Shown: one piece after another, positions 49,201 through 55,527 of the stretch
Layout of the letters: each line of letters begins with the position of its first letter
Numbering within the stretch: position 1 is the first letter of the stretch
DNA from: a virus
IMG/VR virus record: IMGVR_UViG_3300006929_000018
Location: 1-55,527 of that record
DNA length: 55,527 bases
Reading direction: 5' to 3' (one strand)
The notes under the pieces: model-generated
What the model was told of the DNA's origin: nothing
Database searches by the model: none
Seen by the model: the letters and a program-made list of their open reading frames with translations, nothing else
Program-made: the position numbers and the translations under genes

Positions 49201-51378
49201 AGCTACATCTACAGACGGTGTAGAAGCTCCAAAAATTACAGAAGTTTTGTGGTCACCTGTTAGCTCATGTTGACCTAATAATTTTTTACTATACAATGAA
49301 CCAGTTCCATATGTAGGTAATCCTGGGTCATAATCACTGTCGCCTACCTTTAAAGTTCTTACAGGGTCATTCATTTCAGGCATCTCTATATCTCCTATCC
49401 ATAATACATTTCCAGGCCTACCATTTTTATCATAGACCTGAACACCAAATCTATACATTTCTCCTCTACGATACCCCTTAAAGTTTCCTGTAGCTGGGTC
49501 TTTACTTCCTCCTAATGACATTGTAGCTGTAAATTCAGTATCTGTGTTGTCTGTTACATTACCTCCAGCTCCGTCATCTGATATGTTATCAGTAAATTGC
49601 CCCTGTATAGCTCCTGCTGATATATAAGGAGAAACGTCTGTATTGTGTTGTACATCTACCTGCTTTTCTTTTAATCCAAATGTAACTCTACATCCTCCTA
49701 GTCCATTATCTGAATAATCGTAACTTTCTCCTCCTAGTGTCAATCCATCAGATAAGTATCTGTATTCATGTGATTGTTTTTTTACTATATCTACTCTACC
49801 TTGGTCTGGTATATCACTCCCTGAAACAGTAGTAACATCATCCCCTTTATATGTTCTCCATTTAGGCATTCCATTAGACCATGTCTCTCCTAATGAAGCG
49901 GCAACTGTTGTAGTGTCTCCACTACTATCTATTTCGTATTCTTTTATTTGACTGTCATCTGATGTAATTACACCTGTATTAGAGCTTCCTCCGCTATCCG
50001 CATCTGCAATATTATACCTCCTAACTTTTACATTCCATTCTTTTTCTGATATTGTATTGTCTCTTGTCTTAAGGTTTGCAGCAAATAATATGTTATCTTT
50101 TATTGCTATATCCTTACAAACCTCCCACGTGTTAATATCTATTAATATAGTTTCTACTCCGTCTGGCAGGTCTCCGTTCCAATTAGTATGATAAAAAGTA
50201 ACTTCTTGAGAATTATTTGCGTATTGTTGTGAAGCGGCTAAACTTACTCTTATTGGACCATCATTTTCCGTATGTAATATTGCGTATAATTCTATTATAT
50301 CAAAATCATTATCTAAATCTTTTACTGTTATTTCAAACCCCTGTGAACTTACGTCTGTAAAGGGGTCTCCTGAAGCACTTCCGTAATAATTTTGTGAACT
50401 ACCAAAAGTTTGTTTTGTAGTATGATACAAATTACTAAAAGGACTCATTACTGATTCTCCTCCATTTGAAGAAACATACTTATAACAATATTGTAATTGA
50501 CCCACTGGTAAACTACCAGATATTGTTTTAGTAACCACAGCTTGTGAGGGAGAATGTAAAGGTGTTAAGTCTAATACGTCAGGAGATAATCTATTTTTAC
50601 CTGGTTGACCTAAATTTATAGACCTTAATGGATTTTTATTGTCCGTCCAAAATATTCTTGAAATACATTCATTTTCTACTATTCCTTCTACCCTTACTGG
50701 AACATCTAAATCCATATTTAAATCAGGATACCTATTTAAATAATCATACGATACATGTAAATCATATATTCTTTCTACATTTAAATCTTTATCAAACAAA
50801 ACATCTAAAAATATAGTTTGTGTTCTTGTACTAAATACAAGGTCTGGTTTTACTATTATAAATATTACATTATTATTATATGAATAATGACCCACTATAC
50901 TTGCGTCATGAGTTACAGGTGTAGCAGCTTGAGCTAATAAGCTACCGCTAAATGGATTAATACCGCTTCCTGTATTACCTGTCATTTGATTATTTGGACT
51001 AGGAAAAAAATCTCCTACTTCATTTTTATTAGCGTCTGTTGCCTTTGGGTCTATATATATTTCAGAAAATTTTTCAAAAGCAACTGTGTCTCCTCCAGTA
51101 GTAGATGTTCTTGTTCCTAATATTCCTGTATTATCACCAGCAGCTCCAGTTTCTTCTTGCTGTATTATTTCATCTAAATTAAATATTTTTTTATTTCCTA
51201 ATATATTTTCTACTGTAAATGAATCTCCCCCATCGTTTATTAATCTTATATTTAAAGCGTCCCTATAGCTTCCTTTGATTTGATACCTAGGGTCTGGGTC
51301 TGTAAACATACCCCCAGTAAATCCTTGAACCTGTGAAATAGCTTTATTGGATTGTTGTTTTGGTTGATTTTTAGCCAT
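46279..51378 (-). CDS. Tail stabilization-type protein, N-terminal 1,699 residues (frame broken at its 3' end)
   Basis: The start GFTGGMFTDPDPRYQIKGSY followed by RDALNIRLINDGGDSFTVEN is the entry of crAss-like 'stabilization' or tail-adaptor proteins ('GG...D.dp.....G.YrdAlN.Rl......g.vENi.GN'). The long middle is Gly/Asn/Tyr-rich beta structure with many short repeats of strand and turn. The final ELGTTLNVGTGETVENHLYI and KYGTRNMDSVVSSESAIYI normally continue into a further domain, which is found in another frame as the next gene. The stop TAG lies right after an (AT)5A repeat. Its job is to bridge connector and tail. Confidence 0.65.
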   Translation of the reverse strand: MAKNQPKQQSNKAISQVQGFTGGMFTDPDPRYQIKGSYRDALNIRLINDGGDSFTVENILGNKKIFNLDEIIQQEETGAAGDNTGILGTRTSTTGGDTVAFEKFSEIYIDPKATDANKNEVGDFFPSPNNQMTGNTGSGINPFSGSLLAQAATPVTHDASIVGHYSYNNNVIFIIVKPDLVFSTRTQTIFLDVLFDKDLNVERIYDLHVSYDYLNRYPDLNMDLDVPVRVEGIVENECISRIFWTDNKNPLRSINLGQPGKNRLSPDVLDLTPLHSPSQAVVTKTISGSLPVGQLQYCYKYVSSNGGESVMSPFSNLYHTTKQTFGSSQNYYGSASGDPFTDVSSQGFEITVKDLDNDFDIIELYAILHTENDGPIRVSLAASQQYANNSQEVTFYHTNWNGDLPDGVETILIDINTWEVCKDIAIKDNILFAANLKTRDNTISEKEWNVKVRRYNIADADSGGSSNTGVITSDDSQIKEYEIDSSGDTTTVAASLGETWSNGMPKWRTYKGDDVTTVSGSDIPDQGRVDIVKKQSHEYRYLSDGLTLGGESYDYSDNGLGGCRVTFGLKEKQVDVQHNTDVSPYISAGAIQGQFTDNISDDGAGGNVTDNTDTEFTATMSLGGSKDPATGNFKGYRRGEMYRFGVQVYDKNGRPGNVLWIGDIEMPEMNDPVRTLKVGDSDYDPGLPTYGTGSLYSKKLLGQHELTGDHKTSVIFGASTPSVDVAWFNQTIGAFTDRKTQRYVLSGAGFSHRAKDGTNVTQTHVINPTTTTNTGAGLDLLSQYVHPNGNWNIGASLSAGWYSPKVIELTNGIDHNNCTVKQLPNRYRQNSRDNTHYTLDLYVNFEFRIPSDVREKMSGFRVVRAERQESDKSIIQQGLLNQTVAYGNQIPKYGYYNPDGLHDDDSEQSDIFMNDSSSGLAVLHNPYDSYLNGYIGLAENSNLAFYDSNSNNARSLLSGNATRDDNIYAFEEFEEAGAKFHAGVNGPRMFKWWDTPYDYDQDFTPGNYTPKRRHSAYFGSYEVLPNTRETWSMANGHDLHKGYDGTHWCMGATAQAVQGSVFTLDCPDSAFGTSSYSFRSGDKIRVDAMMRLIYEWIPEYTASTGVSGSNTAFGGNNHTGNAFDGGVNMSASLPNASPGGPLAHVVQATHGSFGWDAVQENKTAKEALRYCKRLEAENNNGMLIAKYYMYDTYYGIGMSVDGGAGYATNYRPSDGINLEGYSGGAGSVSNIDTRYIPAQHHDIYLHEILNAKELGAGEVVGSSFFKDGVLMIDKGEIAFSRDLAASESAATNKMAGFSNNTLGFYNGGRYKITDGGNTVYSGGTSFSFGVMEECADARGGNEHDRTYDTISTVQCGLRSILIQIDGDGDVGEKRGLLNPRDLATILEHRSWAPVGADKKHLLHHSVVANDKIQNRCNLNPSSTPYTDNGGPYGGPSYIPHKFLCSIVRNNIPYGGSTKNSLQSTRYIPAGNFHPIKKDAGGNSEESHLSTVFGGDTFVNFYSHQKTACAYENRSMARFQVFPVESDTNTDMRMGYHLNAGDTNIGDVQDPDSPGEGNWNDWNYNFVYNQENNLRSAISVDESVTCQNLELPYEIAYSETKISGEKQDSFKIFLQNSFHDMESQYGEITRLVNWRNDLYVLQEKSMSKLLVNPISMIQDELGTTLNVGTGETVENHLYITTKYGTRNMDSVVSSESAIYI
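46280..46290 (-). repeat. (AT)5A microsatellite at the break between two halves of a gene
   Basis: Minus-strand ATATATATATA sits directly before the in-frame TAG. Losing one AT unit joins the two frames as SAIYIDNTYGKLMQYTG. Dinucleotide repeats slip readily in replication and transcription. Confidence 0.85.
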
Positions 51379-51379
51379 T

Positions 51380-52450
51380 CTATAAGTCTATTAATCCTTT
51401 ATTATTCTTTAAAGGAACCAGTGTATTCCAAATTCTTCCTATTTGTTTTAATTCTTCTGCTGTAGGCATATTATCATCCCCTCTAGCTTTACCGCATAAA
51501 AAATACCATCTTTTTTCTAATTCCTTTATAACATACATAGATAATTTTCCATTTATAAATTCTATATTTTTATGTTGCCACATTATATATTGAGCTACTG
51601 CTGTAGCGTGACTTTCTCTTATCATAGGATATCCATTAGCGTCTGTAGGATACGAAGAATACACTATTGTTAATTCTGTTATCTCGTCATGTTGTAAATT
51701 TAACCTATTACCTCTTACGTAATATCTTAAAGCTTTTTGTTCTGAATCGTTTGCACTTTTTCCTACCCTACCTTTATGCACAGCTGTAGGTTTAAACAAT
51801 TCTTTATGTTGGTAAGAAGAGTCTCCTGTACCTACTCTAACTCCTAGTAATTTTACTATATTATCTGGTAACCTTAATTGTTGATTAGAAAATATACCTT
51901 TACCTCCTGTTAAGTAAGACCCACTACACTTTGCATTTACTTTATTTGAAGATATAGTGTATTTATTACCATGTAATCCTACCTCATTTGCAGTAATAGT
52001 TAAAGTTGTTCCATCTTCTGTATAAGTGTATCCTTCTAATTTATCAGCAAAAAATAATCCTGGAGAGTTATTTGCACTACTACTACCTCCATTTAATTCT
52101 AATATTAATTCGTCTAATGTTAAAGCTAATGATGATTTAATATTTATAGAATTTGCAGAGCTATCTTGATTCAACGATGTGGAATTACTATCATCTCTAA
52201 AATACAATGTAACTCCATTTAAAGTAATACTATCTCCATATGTAGGATTTGCTGTAAATGTTATAGTTCCACTTGCAGCAGCTCCTGTTGATGAATATGT
52301 AGATTCAACCTCTTCAAAAGTATCTCTACTACCTATTAACAGTTCTGCTTCAAAAGCCCATTCCACCCAACTGTTTATATGAGAACTATAATCTTTTAAT
52401 CCAAGATTACGAGATACTGTGTTATATATTCTTTCTATATGTGTATACAT
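51380..52450 (-). CDS. Connector/ring-type virion protein with inserted beta domain (356 aa)
   Basis: The flanks, MYTHIERIYNTVSRNLGLKD with NSWVEWAFEAELLIGSR, and later QLRLPDNIVKLLGVRVG with LTIVYSSYPTDANGYPMI, belong together as a helical ring/adaptor protein of the crAss type. Between them residues about 56-184 are a separate beta domain (ASGTITFTANPTYGDSITLN ... TANEVGLHGNKYTIS) of a kind seen in tail and sheath ornaments ('GtItft..pt.GdtitinG.t..F', 'A...G..GN'). So an ornament has been inserted into a loop. It precedes the stabilization protein by one base. Confidence 0.55.
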   Translation of the reverse strand: MYTHIERIYNTVSRNLGLKDYSSHINSWVEWAFEAELLIGSRDTFEEVESTYSSTGAAASGTITFTANPTYGDSITLNGVTLYFRDDSNSTSLNQDSSANSINIKSSLALTLDELILELNGGSSSANNSPGLFFADKLEGYTYTEDGTTLTITANEVGLHGNKYTISSNKVNAKCSGSYLTGGKGIFSNQQLRLPDNIVKLLGVRVGTGDSSYQHKELFKPTAVHKGRVGKSANDSEQKALRYYVRGNRLNLQHDEITELTIVYSSYPTDANGYPMIRESHATAVAQYIMWQHKNIEFINGKLSMYVIKELEKRWYFLCGKARGDDNMPTAEELKQIGRIWNTLVPLKNNKGLIDL

Positions 52451-52454
52451 AATT

Positions 52455-52916
52455 TTATACTGACGCTATAAATACTTCTACTTGATGACCCGCGACTCCT
52501 TTTACTTTTAACGACGTAGCGTTATCTAATGTTGTTCCTCCATTACCACCTTCTACTGTAGTTCCTGTATATATAATACTTGTAGCTGGAGCTAATGACG
52601 TATATGCAGCGTCAGAATCCTCATCATCTAACCCTACTTGTAAAACGTCTGTCCCGTCTAAATTAGTCACCCTAATATATCTTACATCTGTTCTTTTAAA
52701 TGTACCCACAGATTCTGCAGAACCAAATGTGGCAACTTTTGTTAAATTGGTATTAGCTAATTTTAAAATACGTTTTGATACGTTAGCTATACTAAGAAAT
52801 GTATGTGTCATTGTTTGCGCAAAATCTCTTTCGTCTGCTGTTACATCGTGTCCAACTGCTAAAGCTTCTGTTATTGTTACCGTAAGGGTGCCTGCGTTAA
52901 TATCAGTATCCGCCAT
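52455..52916 (-). CDS. Small beta-sandwich virion-type protein (153 aa)
   Basis: A 153-residue beta-rich protein with VRYIRVTNLDGTDVLQVGLD then AYTSLAPATSIIYTG, the same 'v.N.D.td...v......L.Pg' step as the proteins at 16,066 and 16,510. The front contains TLTVTITEALAVGHDVTADE. Its place between ring-type proteins suggests a connector-associated or decoration protein. Paralogy is proposed from pattern only. Confidence 0.55.
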   Translation of the reverse strand: MADTDINAGTLTVTITEALAVGHDVTADERDFAQTMTHTFLSIANVSKRILKLANTNLTKVATFGSAESVGTFKRTDVRYIRVTNLDGTDVLQVGLDDEDSDAAYTSLAPATSIIYTGTTVEGGNGGTTLDNATSLKVKGVAGHQVEVFIASV

Positions 52917-52921
52917 ATTAT

Positions 52922-53317
52922 TTATTTTATGTTATTAATTACTCTTTTATATATACCTAATGGCATAATTTTACAATTTTTATATTTCTTAGGTCTTACC
53001 CATACTAGTTTATGATAAAAATCATCAAGTATTGGAACCTTATATTTTACCAACTCTCCTGTTTCTTTACTAGCTTTTTGGTCTACTCTAACGTGGAAAG
53101 CTCTTCTATGCTCTCTTTTGTCTAAATATACATATCCCATATTATTTGGTAAATGTATTTTTTCTTCTCTTATTACCAAATCTCTTATAAGTATCTCAAA
53201 ATATCTTTTTACTATTTTATAAAATGTACTATAGTTTATTTTTTTCTGTAAATTATTTTTTACATTATTGTATATTTCTTTTACTTGTGTATACTTATGT
53301 TTATATTTACTACTCAT
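52922..53317 (-). CDS. Conserved phage protein with basic C-terminus (131 aa)
   Basis: The layout KYKHKYTQVKEIYNNVKNNL, then FYKIVKRYFEILIRDLVI, then KIHLPNNMGYVYLDKREHRR and KLVWVRPKKYKNCK is a common small protein of Bacteroidota and crAss-like phages ('KY...Y......n....f..iv..f...i...i.....f.LP..lG.i.I.k'). It is strongly basic, with HU-like echoes in the middle, and is always found with head or tail genes. The function is unknown to me. It could bind DNA or act in head-tail joining. Confidence 0.55.
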   Translation of the reverse strand: MSSKYKHKYTQVKEIYNNVKNNLQKKINYSTFYKIVKRYFEILIRDLVIREEKIHLPNNMGYVYLDKREHRRAFHVRVDQKASKETGELVKYKVPILDDFYHKLVWVRPKKYKNCKIMPLGIYKRVINNIK

Positions 53318-53319
53318 TA

Positions 53320-54255
53320 TTACTGTTGTTGTTGTTGACCTAATCTAATTTTTGTTGTATCTACATTGTCTTCTACTAAATCTATAGGAGTTTTTAATAA
53401 TAACGTCATTTCAACTTCCGCTACCCTACTTATTAATAACGGTAAATCTTCTTCAGTTATTGGGTAATGACTTATACCATCATTAAATTCTTCATATTTA
53501 GTTTTACCACTAACATAATCAGCAAATCTCCGAGCTTTTGTTGGGTCTGTTATTATCCCCCATACATCTATCCAGTATTGGTAATATCTTTTTGCTGTTC
53601 CAGAAGGTATTTCATCATTTTCTATACACTGATGCCTTAATCCACAAATTTCTAGAGCCATTTCTTCATTACCGTTTGAGACGTCACTTGATACTTTCAT
53701 ATTGTTGTAAGCTATAGCGTAGGGTTTATTTGTCTTGGTAAACTTATTTGCCCAATCAAAAGAAGCATTATCTTTAGATTTTAACGATAATTTATTCCAT
53801 CCCATCCATCTTCCCACGGAACTGCTGTCAGCGTTACTGACTCTTTTTCTTAATCTAATATCAGTTAAACCGTCATTCAGACCTATATTTAATGTATGTG
53901 GTAGAGTTACGGTAACTGAGTATCTATTAAACTCTGTACCTTCGTGGTAATCTGTTCCATTATAATCATTATTAGACCATCCAAAACTTTCTGAGTGTTT
54001 TATAGAGCTAGTATAACTAGATGTATTACCTAATAAATCATTTTCGTCATCATATGGTAATATTTTTGAACATAAAGGTTGTATATACCTTCTGTCTATA
54101 GGATAATTATTTCTTATTTTATCTTCTATAATTTTTGCTCTATGGTAATGTATCCAATGTTTTATTTGTCTAGTACTTATACTGCTTTCTATAGTTTCAT
54201 CACCTCCAGACAATAACTCTTTTATATTATACGCTATTTCGTTTAATGTTGCCAT
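53320..54255 (-). CDS. Tail adaptor/ring-type protein (311 aa)
   Basis: The N-terminal TLNEIAYNIKELLSGGDETI and STRQIKHWIHYHRAKIIEDK is the entry of a phage connector protein of the crAss/podovirus kind ('L.ei...Ir..l....d....i..r.I.h.i...RA..i...'). The middle is beta-rich, and the C-terminal part is helical with LLISRVAEVEMTLLLKTPID and a final QQQQQ. It probably forms one of the rings under the portal. A TAATTTTG box stands 17 bases before its ATG and a hairpin precedes that. Confidence 0.6.
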   Translation of the reverse strand: MATLNEIAYNIKELLSGGDETIESSISTRQIKHWIHYHRAKIIEDKIRNNYPIDRRYIQPLCSKILPYDDENDLLGNTSSYTSSIKHSESFGWSNNDYNGTDYHEGTEFNRYSVTVTLPHTLNIGLNDGLTDIRLRKRVSNADSSSVGRWMGWNKLSLKSKDNASFDWANKFTKTNKPYAIAYNNMKVSSDVSNGNEEMALEICGLRHQCIENDEIPSGTAKRYYQYWIDVWGIITDPTKARRFADYVSGKTKYEEFNDGISHYPITEEDLPLLISRVAEVEMTLLLKTPIDLVEDNVDTTKIRLGQQQQQ

Positions 54256-54271
54256 ATTTTTATATTATTTA

Positions 54272-54279
54272 CAAAATTA
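54272..54279 (-). promoter_or_regulatory. Late -7 box TAATTTTG
   Basis: Minus-strand TAATTTTG fits TAnnTTTG and stands 17 bases before the ATG at 54,255 in an AT-rich leader. It would start a transcript for the ring and tail genes. Confidence 0.45.
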
Positions 54280-54300
54280 CAAATTTTATACCAGAAAACA

Positions 54301-54338
54301 GAAATAGGCCCTCACAAATTAATGTTTAGACCTATTTC
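54301..54338 (-). terminator. Hairpin between ring-protein genes (possible terminator)
   Basis: Minus-strand GAAATAGG (54,331-54,338) pairs with CCTATTTC (54,301-54,308), with a 22-base loop, followed by TGTTTTCTGG. A second small hairpin, TTTGC/GCAAA, lies upstream at about 54,340-54,356. The 118-base gap is the longest in the late block. The T-run is weak, so termination is uncertain. Confidence 0.35.
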
Positions 54339-54373
54339 CTTTGCACAGGGAGCAAAATTTTGAAGTTATATAA

Positions 54374-54991
54374 CTATTGTTGTGCCTCGTGCGCCTGTAC
54401 AGTATAATTAGTACTTTCTATATTAGCTGTCATTTTTCTAACAACTACATTTAAAATATCATGTTGATACTGTTCTGGTATATCATCCCAATCCGATACG
54501 TTAAGATGTTTTAAATACCTTAACCCAAAAGTGTCGCCAGAAGTAAAATCAGGGGTAACTCCTCCTGCTGGACTAAAATGAAAATAAAGTCTTGTGTCAC
54601 CAGCCACCGTTGTTGTAGTAGCACATATTGGATTAAACGCATTAACCTCTTTAAACGGATTATTACTAGTTCTTAAAGCAGCTAATTCGTCATCTGAAAC
54701 TATCCTACATTCAACCCCATTCACATTAGCGTATGTTAAATGATGATAAGATGTATTAAATTCACAATAGTTTGCCGCTACAGTAACATTTGATGAAGTT
54801 TCACTTGCACTTTCTCTAGCTCCAGTCATTTCAGAATAGTCTTGATTAGCTCTCATTAACGCATATCTTTCGTTTAAAAATTCAGTTATTGATAAATTAA
54901 TAAATATATCCTTTTCATTATTTGTATAAAAAGGTTGGTCAGCTTTATCTAACATTAAATCTAAATAATCATATGCGTCGGCTATCGTCAT
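54374..54991 (-). CDS. Head-completion/ring-type connector protein (205 aa)
   Basis: A 205-residue protein with IADAYDYLDLMLDKADQPFY and EKDIFINLSITEFLNERY, then beta segments (VTVAANYCEFNTSYHHL, TRLYFHFSPAGG) and the C-terminal DIPEQYQHDILNVVVRKMT. The helix-beta-helix layout and the 'IP..YH..i...vv.k' end are those of head-tail connector proteins in podovirus-like and crAss-like phages. It is followed by a 118-base gap with a hairpin and new promoter. It overlaps the upstream gene by one base (TAATG). Confidence 0.6.
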   Translation of the reverse strand: MTIADAYDYLDLMLDKADQPFYTNNEKDIFINLSITEFLNERYALMRANQDYSEMTGARESASETSSNVTVAANYCEFNTSYHHLTYANVNGVECRIVSDDELAALRTSNNPFKEVNAFNPICATTTTVAGDTRLYFHFSPAGGVTPDFTSGDTFGLRYLKHLNVSDWDDIPEQYQHDILNVVVRKMTANIESTNYTVQAHEAQQ

Positions 54992-55527
54992 TATTTACTA
55001 GCTTTTAAATTATCAATTTCTTTTTCTATTTCTGATATTGCTGTACCTGCTCTCATTGGATGTTCTTCTACTTTTTCTAATACCACTTCTTCTTTTGGTT
55101 CTTCTGTTTTACCAGTTCTAACTTGATATTTTAATAAAGCATAAGTATCTCCATTATCTTTTAACCACACTATTGCTTGGTCATCAGTAAGTCCTATATT
55201 TAAAGTATTGTGTTTCCATACACCATTTACTTTAGTCAAAATATTCTTGTCTAAAGCTTTCTTTAAAAATACTCTATGTTCTTTATCTATGTCATTTAGA
55301 TGTGATAAAAATGTATCTGGATTGTCATTAGCAAATTGAATAATTCTTGCTTTTAATAACATTTCTTCTAAATTAGCATCTATCCCCATAAGTAAAGCTA
55401 AGTCTCTCATATCTGACTCCGTTAATCCTGACGCTGTCGTTATTGCTTGAGCGCTCTTTAAAGAGTTTTCAGCCTTTTTTTGTTCTTTACTAGAAACATC
55501 TTCAATAGTAAATTTTCCTTTTATTAA
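54991..55527 (-). CDS. Helical virion-assembly protein, cut by the window edge (at least 178 aa)
   Basis: The frame is open through the right edge of the window with no stop in 117 bases upstream of the internal ATG at 55,410, and the upstream residues (FTIEDVSSKEQKKAENSLKS) look like real coding sequence, so the true start is outside. The visible part is charged and helical (LNDIDKEHRVFLKKALDKNI, EEHPMRAGTAISEIEKEIDN). Position next to connector genes suggests a scaffold-, head- or portal-associated protein. No family is recognised. Confidence 0.6.
   Translation of the reverse strand, partial: LIKGKFTIEDVSSKEQKKAENSLKSAQAITTASGLTESDMRDLALLMGIDANLEEMLLKARIIQFANDNPDTFLSHLNDIDKEHRVFLKKALDKNILTKVNGVWKHNTLNIGLTDDQAIVWLKDNGDTYALLKYQVRTGKTEEPKEEVVLEKVEEHPMRAGTAISEIEKEIDNLKASK

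Noticed and set aside
1-55527. Temperate lifestyle
   Set aside because: No integrase, excisionase, repressor cassette or attachment-like repeats were seen; the layout is that of a lytic phage. Genes outside the window could change this.

Overview
The window reads as part of the genome of a lytic tailed phage infecting a Bacteroidota host, most likely a marine flavobacterium. The evidence is low GC, gene packing with many TAATG and ATGA overlaps, Bacteroidota-type -7 promoter boxes (TAnnTTTG), a secreted protein with host-style GC-D-NY-DDGSC repeats and a type IX secretion-like C-terminus, and a virion module resembling that of crAss-like phages. The right edge cuts through a gene. Terminase, portal and major capsid genes are not in the window and presumably lie beyond it.

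Layout. (1) Bases 1-2,110, + strand: tiny membrane or secreted proteins in short transcription units. Each is preceded by a recurring ATAACTATTAA-like element, and most end in a terminator. Folded non-coding stretches lie between them. (2) 2,128-6,146, +: an early-type operon of small proteins (DUF932, winged helix, zinc ribbon, many unknowns). (3) 6,212-14,110, +: replication and recombination. This holds DnaB helicase, an HU-like protein, a Rad52-type annealing protein, an SSB-like protein, RusA resolvase, a DnaA domain IV-like protein, a PD-(D/E)XK exonuclease, DUF3310, a radical-SAM spore-photoproduct-lyase-like enzyme and a D12-class adenine methylase. (4) 14,107-55,527, - strand: late genes.

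Within the late block, read in transcription order from the right edge: connector or ring-type proteins, a tail 'stabilization' protein apparently split by an (AT)n repeat, internal or ejection proteins including a GH19+SPOR cell-wall protein, and a 3,951-residue giant protein with an RNA-polymerase-like DLDGD motif and an HEGGH metallopeptidase motif. These are followed by LamG-like virion proteins, an envelope cassette (thioredoxin-like protein, repeat protein, outer-membrane barrel, nuclease), a holin/lysin pair, small beta-rich virion proteins and a metallophosphoesterase.

Working model (inference): the giant protein is ejected with the DNA and transcribes the left-end early genes from the ATAACTATTAA elements. 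Host polymerase then uses TAnnTTTG promoters for the recombination operon and the late genes. No tRNA, CRISPR array, integrase, DNA polymerase or primase was seen.
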